Under the pieces are notes generated by a model that saw nothing but the letters and a program-made list of their open reading frames with translations, had not been told where the DNA came from and did not search any database. A stretch of DNA of 64,000 nucleotides from Lutibacter oricola. Its GTDB lineage: Bacteria; Bacteroidota; Bacteroidia; Flavobacteriales; Flavobacteriaceae. A program made the translations under genes and the position numbers. This document shows positions 17,583 to 25,569 of the stretch, piece after piece (the first letter of the stretch is position 1; every line of letters begins with the position of its first letter). Where the stretch lies: contig NZ_FNNJ01000001.1 of the NCBI RefSeq assembly GCF_900106565.1, forward strand, positions 744,001-808,000, read 5' to 3'.

Positions 17583-18455
17583 ATGACAAATAAGATTTTA
17601 ATGATTTTACTACTTTTTAGTGTTGTAAACGTAGTAGGGCAAGATAGAAACCTTTTTAATATAGAAATTGGAGGTTTACCGGCAAGTTCGGATGCTGTAT
17701 CATTAAAAATGGTAGAAGCTAAATTAAATATTCCAGTTAAGTTGAAGACAGGAGTGCTTATAAACAGCCTTTCATTTTCAAGTTTAAAATTAGATTATGA
17801 AGATTATCAACTTTTAAATACAGATGAGTTGGAAGAGTTTAAGGCGGTATCATATAGTATAGGTTATATGAATAGAATAAATGAAAAATGGAGTTATATG
17901 GTGAATTTTTCGCCTCAAATAGCTTCAAATTTTGAAGCAAGCCTAACTTTAGATGATTTTAATTTTAATGGAGGTGTAATTTTTACAAAAACAAGCAGTA
18001 ATAGTAAATTGAATTTAGGTTTAGTAATAAATTCTGGATTCGGTTTAGCAGTTCCATTGCCAGTAATTAGTTACTCAAAACAAGTTAATGAGCGTTTTTC
18101 TTATGTATTGGGTATGCCAGTTACAAAGGCTGAATATAAGTTTAACAAAAGAAATAAGGTAAGTTTATTTGTAAAGCCGAAAGGATTTATTGCCAACCTA
18201 TCTAACAATATTCAATTTGAAAATGGTTTGGCCAAAAAAGCTAGATATACGTCTATTGTTTCAGGTTTAAGTTTTGGACATCAAATAGACGATAACTGGG
18301 GTATAAATTTTAACGGAGGTTATCAATTGTATTCTAATTATAGCCTTCAAAGTAACGATAGAACAGAATTATATGATTTTAATACATCTAATGGAATATA
18401 CGCAAGCGTAGGCTTGAGTTTTAATTTAATAAACAATAAAAAAAGAAAGAATTAA
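17583..18455 (+). CDS. Outer-membrane beta-barrel protein, DUF6268-like
   Basis: 290 residues. A signal peptide (1-19, ending VVGQ) is followed by amphipathic beta strands throughout (YSIGYMNRINEKWSYMVNFSPQIAS, YTSIVSGLSFGHQIDDNWGINFNGGYQLYSN), ending YASVGLSFNL, a typical barrel closing strand before a short basic tail. I associate it with the DUF6268 barrels of Bacteroidota, at moderate confidence. No enzyme motif is seen. It is 2 bp upstream of the kelch lipoprotein gene and probably cotranscribed with it. Confidence 0.7.
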   Translation: MTNKILMILLLFSVVNVVGQDRNLFNIEIGGLPASSDAVSLKMVEAKLNIPVKLKTGVLINSLSFSSLKLDYEDYQLLNTDELEEFKAVSYSIGYMNRINEKWSYMVNFSPQIASNFEASLTLDDFNFNGGVIFTKTSSNSKLNLGLVINSGFGLAVPLPVISYSKQVNERFSYVLGMPVTKAEYKFNKRNKVSLFVKPKGFIANLSNNIQFENGLAKKARYTSIVSGLSFGHQIDDNWGINFNGGYQLYSNYSLQSNDRTELYDFNTSNGIYASVGLSFNLINNKKRKN

Positions 18456-18457
18456 TT

Positions 18458-19444
18458 ATGAAATTTAAAAACGTATTATTAAAATTTATACCCATATTAT
18501 TAATTGGTTTGGTTGTAAGTTGTAGCGATGATGACGATACAGAATATGGAAACTGGGTAGAAAGTTCATCTTTTGATGGAGACGCTCGGGGTAATTCAGT
18601 ATCTTTTGTAATAGGAGATAAAGGATATTTAGTTGCCGGTTATGATGGAGATGATTATTTAAGTGATGTTTGGGAGTATGATAAAGAAGGAGATTATTGG
18701 GTTCAAAAAGCAGATTTTCCAGGAGTAGCACGTAGTGGAGCTGTAGGGTTTGCAATTGATGGAAAAGGATATTTTGGTACGGGATTTGATGGAGATGATA
18801 AACTAAAAGATTTTTGGAGTTTTGATCCTGTAGCTAATGTTTGGGAACAAAAAGCAGATTTTATTGGAAGCGAAAGGTATGGAGCTGTTGGTTTTGCTGT
18901 TTCAGGAATGGGATATGTAGGAACAGGTTATGACGGAAGCGAATTAAAAGATTTCTATAAGTACAACCCAACTACAGATCAATGGGAGCAGTCTGTTGGT
19001 TTTGGTGGAGACAAAAGAAAAGATGCTGCAGTTTTTGTAATAGGAGACAATGCTTATATGGGAACAGGGCTGCATAATGGAGCTTACGAGAATGATTTTT
19101 ATGTATTTGATGGTACTTCTGAAACTTGGACTAGATTAAAAGATTTAGATGATGACGATGAGGATTATACAATATTATTATCAGGTGGTGTAGGCTTTTC
19201 ATTACAAGGTATGGGATACATTGTAACTGGTGGAGCGAGTGGAGTTTCAACAGCTGTTTGGGAATATGATCCAGTTACAGATACTTGGGATGATAGACCA
19301 GATTATGAAGGTTCTGCAAGACAAGATGCTATAGCTTTTAGTTTTTCAGATAAAGCATTTGTAGCTATGGGTAGAAGTGGAAGTTATTATTTTGATGATA
19401 ACTGGGAATTTAGACCTCTTGAAGAAGAAGATGAAGACGATTAA
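18458..19444 (+). CDS. Kelch-repeat lipoprotein
   Basis: 328 residues. A lipoprotein signal (LIGLVVSC, Cys22) is followed by an acidic spacer and about six kelch-like blades with recurrent GxGYxGTGxDG, LKDFWxFDP and WEQKADF motifs, forming a beta-propeller. The C-terminus is acidic (EEEDEDD). Such propellers bind proteins or glycans; no galactose-oxidase active-site residues are obvious. It is second in a two-gene unit with the preceding barrel and ends at the hairpin at 19478-19514. Confidence 0.87.
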   Translation: MKFKNVLLKFIPILLIGLVVSCSDDDDTEYGNWVESSSFDGDARGNSVSFVIGDKGYLVAGYDGDDYLSDVWEYDKEGDYWVQKADFPGVARSGAVGFAIDGKGYFGTGFDGDDKLKDFWSFDPVANVWEQKADFIGSERYGAVGFAVSGMGYVGTGYDGSELKDFYKYNPTTDQWEQSVGFGGDKRKDAAVFVIGDNAYMGTGLHNGAYENDFYVFDGTSETWTRLKDLDDDDEDYTILLSGGVGFSLQGMGYIVTGGASGVSTAVWEYDPVTDTWDDRPDYEGSARQDAIAFSFSDKAFVAMGRSGSYYFDDNWEFRPLEEEDEDD

Positions 19445-19477
19445 ATTTGTAAGGTAAATTTATATTAAATATTGTAA

Positions 19478-19514
19478 AGGGCTAATGCTATAGTTTTAGT
19501 GTTAGCCTTTTTTA
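19478..19514 (+). terminator. Terminator after the kelch gene
   Basis: GGCTAATGCTA pairs with TAGTGTTAGCC (11 bp including two G.T pairs) across a 6-nt loop and is followed by six T. It lies 36 bp after the kelch stop. A GTG at 19499 that could extend the next gene falls inside this hairpin. Confidence 0.8.
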
Positions 19515-19519
19515 GACTT

Positions 19520-19837
19520 ATGAAACATAAAATAATAGCAATGGTGGTCGTTTTATTAGTTTTGGTAGTGTCCATAAAACTAGTAGTAGCAACAAAAAAT
19601 GATACTAATTATACAATAAAAACATTTCAAATTGAAAAAGGTTGGGGTTATAGTATTTTTAAAGGAAACAATATAATTATTCGTCAAGGTGAAATACCTT
19701 CTATAAAAGAGCGAAAACACTTTTTAAATGAAGAAGATGCATTAAATTGTGGTAAAATAATGTTAAAAAAGCTTACAGAACACCGTTTGCCTAGCGTTTC
19801 TTATGAAGAGCTAGAGCAGAATGGAGTACATTTGTAA
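19520..19837 (+). CDS. DUF4907 family small membrane or exported protein
   Basis: 105 residues from the ATG at 19520. One N-terminal hydrophobic segment (IIAMVVVLLVLVVSIKLVVA) is followed by a compact beta-rich domain with GWGYSIFKGNNIIIRQGEIP. This fits DUF4907, which in flavobacteria is often found near kelch-repeat genes, as here. The function is unknown. An in-frame GTG seven codons upstream lies inside the previous terminator and was rejected as the start. The sensor kinase gene follows after 13 bp, so the three genes may be cotranscribed. Confidence 0.72.
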   Translation: MKHKIIAMVVVLLVLVVSIKLVVATKNDTNYTIKTFQIEKGWGYSIFKGNNIIIRQGEIPSIKERKHFLNEEDALNCGKIMLKKLTEHRLPSVSYEELEQNGVHL

Positions 19838-19850
19838 TTGAATTATTAAA

Positions 19851-20882
19851 GTGTCAAATAGCAAGAGAAATATCAACCCAATAATTATCCATGTTTTATG
19901 TTGGATAGTATTTTTATTAATAAATGTTTCAACATTTTATTTAAGATTTGGTTTTTTACCAGACCATTCTTTTGTTTTTCGTTTTGGGTTTGAAATTTTA
20001 ATTTTTTATCTGAATTTTTCAATTTTAGTTCCAAAATTATTGTTGAACAATAAAGTGGTACTATATGTTGTTACTTCAGGGGTATTTATTGTTTTTGCTT
20101 CTTTTGTTTCGGATACGTTATTTGTTTCAGAATTGGTTGAAAAAGTTAATATTGAAAGAGCTCGACTTCACGGAGACCCTAATGGACCGGTTCGAAAACT
20201 TCATTTTATAATATTTATTCTTTCGTTTGCAATTGGAACAAGTGTTAAGCTAGTTTCGGAATGGTATAAGTCCGAAAAGTTAAAGCAACAAATTGAAAAT
20301 CAAAAAATTAGTGCGGAGATTTCGTTTTTAAAAACACAATTAAACCCTCATTTTTTATTCAACTCATTAAATAGTATTTATTCCTTAGCCAATAAAAAAT
20401 CTGACGATACTACTGAAGCTATTGTAACACTTTCGGAGTTAATGCGATATATGATTTATGAAACTCAAAAAGAGCTAGTGCCTTTGGCAGATGAAATAAA
20501 TTATATTAAAAATTATATAGATCTTCAAAATTTAAGATTGAAAGATTCTAGCGGTGTTAGAGTTAATATTCATGGTAAAATTGATCATAAAATTGAACCA
20601 TTGTTGTTAATCTCATTTATTGAAAACGCCTTTAAATATGGTACAGATTATAACGGTAAAACAGATATTAGAATTTGTATTGAGGTTGTTGATAGTAATT
20701 TAACCTTAGAAGTTTCAAATTATGTTTCTATTCATAAAAGAGACGATCAGAACTCTGGAATTGGGCTTAAAAATGTGAAAAACAGATTGCAATTGCAATA
20801 TCCAAATTCACACGAGTTAAAAATTGAAGAAGAAGACAAAAGATTTTCAGTTAAATTAAAACTAAAGCTTAAAAGCAATTGA
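19851..20882 (+). CDS. LytS-type sensor histidine kinase
   Basis: 343 residues, starting with GTG; no nearby ATG would keep the first membrane helix. Four membrane helices (about 10-30, 44-62, 68-92 and 117-135) are followed by a short coiled coil and a PF06580-type kinase domain (FLKTQLNPHFLFNSLNSIYSLA, phospho-acceptor His167). The ATPase motifs are ISFIENAFKYG and NSGIGLKNVKNRLQLQYP. The stimulus is unknown because no extracellular sensor domain is present. The response regulator gene follows at 2 bp. Confidence 0.92.
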   Translation: MSNSKRNINPIIIHVLCWIVFLLINVSTFYLRFGFLPDHSFVFRFGFEILIFYLNFSILVPKLLLNNKVVLYVVTSGVFIVFASFVSDTLFVSELVEKVNIERARLHGDPNGPVRKLHFIIFILSFAIGTSVKLVSEWYKSEKLKQQIENQKISAEISFLKTQLNPHFLFNSLNSIYSLANKKSDDTTEAIVTLSELMRYMIYETQKELVPLADEINYIKNYIDLQNLRLKDSSGVRVNIHGKIDHKIEPLLLISFIENAFKYGTDYNGKTDIRICIEVVDSNLTLEVSNYVSIHKRDDQNSGIGLKNVKNRLQLQYPNSHELKIEEEDKRFSVKLKLKLKSN

Positions 20883-20884
20883 TT

Positions 20885-21604
20885 ATGATGAAATGTTTAA
20901 TTATTGATGATGAGCCTTTGGCAATTGAGTTATTAGAAGATTTTGTGTCTAAAGTATCTTTTTTAGAATTGGTAAAAAGCTGCTCTAGTGCGTTTGAAGC
21001 TATGGAAGCTATTCAAACAGAAAAAATAGATTTAATATTTTCTGATATTGAAATGCCTGATTTTACAGGAATTGAATTTATAAAATCTTTAGAGCAAAAA
21101 CCATTAATTATTTTTACAACGGCATACTCACATTATGCAGTTGAAGGTTTTAATTTAAATGCGGTAGATTATCTAGTAAAACCAATTCCGTTTCATCGAT
21201 TTATAAAGGCGGTAAATAGAGCTCAAGAGCTATTTAATTTAAAGTTAGAGCAAGAAGAAACTGTAGTAGCAATTCCTGAAGTTGTTAAGCCAAAAGTTGA
21301 TTTTATTTTTGTAAAATCCGAGTATGAAAATGTGAAAGTAAACTTAAGTAAAGTTAAATATATTGAAGGTTTAAAAGATTATATTAAGATATATACAGAT
21401 AAGCCAAACCCAATTTTAACTTTAAACAGTTTAAAAGCTTTTGAAGATAAATTACCAACTAATTTTGTTCGTGTACATCGTTCTTTTATTGTATCTCTAG
21501 ATTATATAGATTCTGTTCAAAGAAACAGAATTGTTATAGAGAAAGTTAGAGTTCCAATAGGTCAAAATTATAAAGACGAATTTCTGAAGCGAATAGAAAG
21601 TTAA
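20885..21604 (+). CDS. LytTR-type response regulator
   Basis: 239 residues. An N-terminal receiver domain has acidic residues IDDE (7-10), phospho-acceptor Asp54 (FSDIEMPD) and Lys in VDYLVKPI. A C-terminal LytTR DNA-binding domain (about 135-239) contains VRVHRSFIVSLDYID. It is the partner of the upstream kinase. The open frame extends to a TTG at 20879 inside the kinase gene; the double ATG at 20885 was chosen. Its targets are unknown, and the adjacent DUF4907/kelch/barrel genes are candidates. Confidence 0.93.
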   Translation: MMKCLIIDDEPLAIELLEDFVSKVSFLELVKSCSSAFEAMEAIQTEKIDLIFSDIEMPDFTGIEFIKSLEQKPLIIFTTAYSHYAVEGFNLNAVDYLVKPIPFHRFIKAVNRAQELFNLKLEQEETVVAIPEVVKPKVDFIFVKSEYENVKVNLSKVKYIEGLKDYIKIYTDKPNPILTLNSLKAFEDKLPTNFVRVHRSFIVSLDYIDSVQRNRIVIEKVRVPIGQNYKDEFLKRIES

Positions 21605-21910
21605 GAGGTTTAGATCTCTATGTAGTGTTGGTAGTGTTTTTTTTATTGAAATACTTATTGCTTATTGAGTTAAAATAGTGATTTTAAAAACTTAAAATTT
21701 GAAATGTTGAATTTCGTAAAACTGTAAAAAAACTTTACTTCAAAATAAAAAAGCAAAAAATAAACACTACATCAAAAAAGTAAACCCAGCAAAATCAATA
21801 GGGGAAGACTATTAACAACTCTCAATATATTTTCTAAAACCTACAAGCTAATAAATATCATACTTGTAGCTAGTATTAGAGAGTAGCTTTGTCATATTAA
21901 AGTTAATGAT
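21605..21910. other. Intergenic region with nested inverted repeat and promoter-like box
   Basis: About 300 bp without a gene. Its right end has nested inverted repeats: ACTCTC pairs with GAGAGT around an inner CTACAAG/CTTGTAG pair (about 21815-21885). A TAGCTTTG box at 21884-21891 matches TAnnTTTG, with a TTG 17 bp upstream, and lies 19 bp before the DUF47 fragment. This probably is the surviving promoter of the decayed gene. The left half shows only AT-rich sequence. Confidence 0.45.
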
Positions 21911-22259
21911 ATGATAAAAATATTTAAAACTTCAAAAAATGTTATTGTTAATATAGATGAGTATTTCGATAATGTTGAATTAGGGATACTAAATTTTAAA
22001 GAAGGAGTAAATAACTATTTAAATGGGAATTCTTCGGCTTTTGAAAATAACCTACATAAAATAGAAGAACTTGAAGGTAAAGCAGATTCTATTATTAAAA
22101 AAAGGAAAAATAATTAATAAAGTAGGTAACAAAATCTACCATATTAATGTTATTCAAAAATTTTATACAGAGCTTGGTATTGAGTTTAAGCGTTACCGTG
22201 TAATAATGAATAGAAAAGGAATTAAACGTATTGAACCAGTTGAATTAGACAGTTTTTAA
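21911..22259 (+). pseudogene. Truncated DUF47 (PhoU-like) gene remnant fused to an unrecognised tail
   Basis: The first 63 or so codons (MIKIFKTSKNVIVNIDEYFD to ELEGKADSI) match the N-terminus of DUF47/TIGR00153 proteins, about 210-residue PhoU-like helical proteins usually paired with a low-affinity phosphate transporter. The frame stops at 22117. A second frame then encodes about 48 residues ending KRIEPVELDSF that look like the C-terminus of another protein I do not recognise. The likely history is a deletion that joined two gene ends. Its end overlaps the convergent NifX-like gene by 15 bp. The DUF47 match is from memory of the family, not a search. Confidence 0.6.
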
Positions 22260-22628
22260 GTAGTCTTCTAATAACTCAGAAATAGCATCAGTTTTAACTA
22301 GTTTGTATTCGAAGCTTCCTTTTTGTAGCGTTTTTCTCATATACTTTCCAACTGCTCTTACCAGTAATAAATCTATATCAACTAAAATGTCTAAAAGTTC
22401 ATCGTGGTTGTGTTCACCGTGTTCGTGCTTATGTCCAATATGGTTGTGTTCATCATTTTCACCACGGAGATGTCCTTCGTTTCTGTCGTGGTCGTGGCTA
22501 TTTGTATTTTTTACATATTTTACAGATTCAATTATGCCGTTATTTATGGTGTAAAAGGCAAATTCAGAAGCTCTTCCGGTTCTTTTTGCAATCGATTTTC
22601 TGTCGTTTGTAGGTAGTGCAATTTTCAT
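22245..22628 (-). CDS. NifB/NifX-type cofactor-binding family protein with His-rich loop
   Basis: 127 residues. The fold of the dinitrogenase iron-molybdenum cofactor family is recognisable at both ends (MKIALPTNDRKSIAKRTGRASEFAFY; LVDIDLLLVRAVGKYMRKTL). Between them, residues 45-75 are a His/Glu/Asp-rich insert with ten histidines, a likely metal-binding loop. No nitrogenase genes are present, so a general Fe-S or metal-handling role is more likely than nitrogen fixation. It is the last gene of the cydA-cydB-small membrane protein run, 5 bp after its neighbour. Confidence 0.82.
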   Translation of the reverse strand: MKIALPTNDRKSIAKRTGRASEFAFYTINNGIIESVKYVKNTNSHDHDRNEGHLRGENDEHNHIGHKHEHGEHNHDELLDILVDIDLLLVRAVGKYMRKTLQKGSFEYKLVKTDAISELLEDYLKTV

Positions 22629-22633
22629 AATGT

Positions 22634-22933
22634 TTATTTTTTATTTAGCTTCTCTTTTAATTTTTTAGCTAGAATTATAGCTAAGGTTCCTCCTAAAAAT
22701 GATACAATTAAATTTATAGTAAGAAGGCTATAATTTATATTTTCTAGTTTAACTATTGATAAAGGATTAAAACCAAGCTTTCCCAAAGACTTAATAAAAA
22801 AGATACTGCCAAAAACACCTGCAATAGTATTGCCTATAATTCCAAAGGAATATTTTTTGAAAATTACCGCTGTAATATTTGCGCCTATTATTCCAACTAA
22901 AATACTTATTAATGAAATTAATGTTGCAGTCAT
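22634..22933 (-). CDS. Small membrane protein following cydB
   Basis: 99 residues from the ATG at 22933. There are about three hydrophobic helices (TLISLISILVGIIGANITAV, GIIGNTIAGVFGSIFFI, LTINLIVSFLGGTLAIILA) and a basic C-terminus (KKLKEKLNKK). The glycine pattern GIIGNTIAGVFG is reminiscent of the small GlsB/YeaQ (transglycosylase-associated) membrane proteins, but the match is weak. The open frame runs 12 codons further upstream into cydB; the shorter start leaves a 10-bp gap and a cleaner first helix. It may be an accessory of cytochrome bd or just a neighbour. Confidence 0.65.
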   Translation of the reverse strand: MTATLISLISILVGIIGANITAVIFKKYSFGIIGNTIAGVFGSIFFIKSLGKLGFNPLSIVKLENINYSLLTINLIVSFLGGTLAIILAKKLKEKLNKK

Positions 22934-22943
22934 AGTTATTTTG

Positions 22944-24017
22944 TTAATGTCCGTAATCCATCTTGTCAATTTTTCCTTTAAGTAATCTTTTTTGAATTAT
23001 AAAATAGATTACAACTAGTATTACACCAACAATTGCCCAATTAAAAGCAATAGATAATCCGTAGTTTTCCGTAGCTGTATTATAAATTGTTAAAGATTCG
23101 TTTATTGTATTTGTTGAAGGTAATATTACCGGAAATAATGATGCTAAAGATGAGGTAATACCACCAATTATTAGCAAGGTTGAAAGTATAAAACCGTGAT
23201 TGTCTTTCTTAATTTTTTTTATGAAAAGCAAACCAAATAACCCGATTAAATAAAGTAAAGGAAATACTATTAAGTATGGTCTTTCAACAAAATTATTTAA
23301 TGAATTTGGATTTACAATTTGCCAAACAATTATAGAAAATACTGTTAATACAATTAAAACAATAGTTAAATTAAAAATAACTGTTTTTAATTTTTTATTA
23401 ATGGAAGCTTCTGTTTTTAAGCGTATCCAAGTAGCGCCGTGAATAGCTAAAGTAACTACAGCAATTATTCCAATAATTAAGGTAAACCAATCTATAACTC
23501 CAGGAGTTTCACTTAAAGGGCTAAAACTACTATCCCATAATGGTAGAAAAAAGTAGTGAGCTTCGTGTAGCGATTTTCCGTTTTCAACACTACCTAAATT
23601 TACACCTCTAACAATGTTTCCTAAAGCAATTCCGAAAAATAAAGCCAATAATAAACTAGATACTCCGAAGGATTTATCCCAAATAGAGGTCCACATTTCA
23701 TTGTTAAACTGACTTCTAAATTCTAAACCTATAGCTCTAAATATAATTAGCCATAACACAATAATTAGCGGAAGGTAAAAACCACTAAATACTGAAGCAT
23801 AAAAAGTAGGAAAGGCCATAAAAAGCATTCCACCTGCAGCAACTAACCAAACTTCATTAGAATCCCAAAATAATCCAGCAGCTTTTGCTATAACTTTTTT
23901 ATCTTTTTCTTTTTTAGCAAAGAATAAGTGAATAATTCCTGTACCAAAATCATAACCATCTAAAACAAAGAAAATAGCTAAAACAAGAGCAATAAGTATA
24001 AACCAAAATAATTCCAT
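22944..24017 (-). CDS. cydB: Cytochrome bd ubiquinol/menaquinol oxidase subunit II
   Basis: 357 residues with eight to nine membrane helices. The N-terminus FWFILIALVLAIFFVLDGYDFGTGI and the WDSNEVWLVAAGG motif are characteristic of CydB. With CydA it forms the bd-type terminal oxidase that reduces oxygen with high affinity without pumping protons. It is 3 bp downstream of cydA. Confidence 0.96.
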   Translation of the reverse strand: MELFWFILIALVLAIFFVLDGYDFGTGIIHLFFAKKEKDKKVIAKAAGLFWDSNEVWLVAAGGMLFMAFPTFYASVFSGFYLPLIIVLWLIIFRAIGLEFRSQFNNEMWTSIWDKSFGVSSLLLALFFGIALGNIVRGVNLGSVENGKSLHEAHYFFLPLWDSSFSPLSETPGVIDWFTLIIGIIAVVTLAIHGATWIRLKTEASINKKLKTVIFNLTIVLIVLTVFSIIVWQIVNPNSLNNFVERPYLIVFPLLYLIGLFGLLFIKKIKKDNHGFILSTLLIIGGITSSLASLFPVILPSTNTINESLTIYNTATENYGLSIAFNWAIVGVILVVIYFIIQKRLLKGKIDKMDYGH

Positions 24018-24020
24018 AAT

Positions 24021-25352
24021 TTAATGTTTTAAAGGTTTTGGACCTTGATGAATGGTTTTACCAACCAATATTAAAAATAACAATCCTAATAGCATATATA
24101 AGGCTACAAAGCCCAAAAGTGTAAACAATGTGTTTCCTGAAGAAACTGTAGGAGAAACTCCTTCACTAGTTTTTAGTAAACCATAAACTAAGTATGGTTG
24201 TCTACCTAATTCTGCAACATACCAACCTGTAAGATTAGCTATGTATGGAAACGGAACTAAAAACATAATTGTCCAAAGTAAAGGTTTTACTGTATGTAAT
24301 TTTCTTTTCCATAATTGGAAAGCTGCCAAAAACATAACCCCAATAAATATAGTTCCTAAACCAACCATAATATGGTATGAATAGTAAAGCGCAGGAATAT
24401 TATCTGGTAATTCTTCTTTTTTAAACTGATCCATTCCTGGAATTTGTCTACTCCAATCTTGGTAAGTTAAAAAGCTTAATATATTTGGAACAGCAATTTT
24501 ATTGTCTAATTTTTTTTCAACCATATTAGGTTGTCCAATTAATACAATTTCTGCTCCAGCGTGTTCTGTTTCAAAAATACCTTCCATAGCAGCAAAACTT
24601 GCAGGTTGAAATTTAGCTACATTTTTAGCATTCCAGTCTCCAGTAGGAAAAGCAACTAATAAACTAGATACTAACCCAAAAATAACACCTGTTTTTAAAA
24701 ACAATTTTCCGTGTTCAGAGTATTTGTTTCTTAATATGTAAAAAGCACCAATACTAGCTACAACAAAAGCAGAGGTAACTACAGAGGCAAATTGATTGTG
24801 TAAAAATGCCGGTAATAACCAAGGGTTTGTAAACAACTCAGAAAAGTTTTCAAGTACAAATTTACCATTGTCTAAAATTTCATAACCTACTGGGTGTTGC
24901 ATCCAAGCGTTTGTGGCTAAAATAAACCAACCACTTGCCCAAGAACCTAGAAAAACTAGAAAACCTGTTAAAAAATGAAGTTTTTGACCCATTAGTTTTT
25001 CACCAAAAATAAAGAGTGCTAAAAAGGAAGATTCTAAAAAGAAGGAAAACATTCCTTCCATAGCCAATGTTTGTCCAATTATACCGCCTGTTAATTCTGA
25101 GAATTTTGCCCAATTAGTACCAAACTGAAATTCCATTGGAATACCTGTAACTACACCCATTGTAAAGTTAATGGCAAATATTTTCATAAAAAATAAGGCA
25201 GCATCATTATACTTTTGAATCTTTGTTTTTAAGAATTTCCACTTAAAAAAAACAATAATTAAAGATAGTCCCATTGTTAATTGTGGGAATATGTAGTGAA
25301 ATGTGATAGTAAATGCAAACTGCAATCTATCGTAGAAAATCATATCTTCCAT
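24021..25352 (-). CDS. cydA: Cytochrome bd oxidase subunit I
   Basis: 443 residues. The haem and quinol-oxidation subunit of cytochrome bd. His19 in FHYIFPQLTMG is the N-terminal haem ligand; QHPVGYE and LPAFLHNQFASVV follow, and GRQPY stands where many CydA have GRQPW. The length suggests the short Q-loop subtype. It heads the operon cydA-cydB-small membrane protein-NifX-like. Expression at low oxygen is expected from the family; no regulator site was identified with confidence. Confidence 0.96.
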   Translation of the reverse strand: MEDMIFYDRLQFAFTITFHYIFPQLTMGLSLIIVFFKWKFLKTKIQKYNDAALFFMKIFAINFTMGVVTGIPMEFQFGTNWAKFSELTGGIIGQTLAMEGMFSFFLESSFLALFIFGEKLMGQKLHFLTGFLVFLGSWASGWFILATNAWMQHPVGYEILDNGKFVLENFSELFTNPWLLPAFLHNQFASVVTSAFVVASIGAFYILRNKYSEHGKLFLKTGVIFGLVSSLLVAFPTGDWNAKNVAKFQPASFAAMEGIFETEHAGAEIVLIGQPNMVEKKLDNKIAVPNILSFLTYQDWSRQIPGMDQFKKEELPDNIPALYYSYHIMVGLGTIFIGVMFLAAFQLWKRKLHTVKPLLWTIMFLVPFPYIANLTGWYVAELGRQPYLVYGLLKTSEGVSPTVSSGNTLFTLLGFVALYMLLGLLFLILVGKTIHQGPKPLKH

Positions 25353-25505
25353 TTTCAGAAAAAAAATTATAGCTGTTTAGCTAATTAGAAAGTGTAAAAT
25401 TACGAATTAAACCAAGAACTTATGTAAGTAAAACTACACTAGTTTTTAAATAAAATGCTCTAGAAGTACTTTACTGCTTGACTTTGTAAGTTTTACGTAG
25501 TAAAA

Positions 25506-25547
25506 AAATAAACCACTTAGTATTTTGCATGACTAAGTGGTTTATTT
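25506..25547. terminator. Strong terminator downstream of der
   Basis: AAATAAACCACTTAGT and ACTAAGTGGTTTATTT form a perfect 16-bp stem with a 10-nt loop. The minus strand ends in a T-run. It lies 22 bp past the der stop and separates der from the cyd operon. Confidence 0.9.
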
Positions 25548-25569
25548 TAAATGTTAAAGTATGTAGTTT

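Noticed and set aside
18486-18755. Minus-strand 89-residue frame over the kelch gene
   Set aside because: The Leu/His-rich translation is the antisense of kelch blades and has no coding features.
22071-22259. A stand-alone 62-residue gene
   Set aside because: Its first dozen codons are an out-of-frame reading of the DUF47 fragment; it is better treated as the tail of the composite pseudogene.
22303-22616. Two plus-strand frames opposite the NifX-like gene
   Set aside because: Both result from the His-rich loop read in antisense (Cys/Ser/Val-rich); no homology or start signal is seen.
22245-22628. Nitrogen-fixation locus
   Set aside because: Only a NifX-like fold is present; no nifHDK, nifE or nifN genes accompany it.
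25353-25505. FNR/CRP-type site in the cydA upstream region
   Set aside because: Short related strings (GTAAGTAAAACTAC and CTACGTAAAACTTAC on opposite strands) occur, but they match no known operator well enough.
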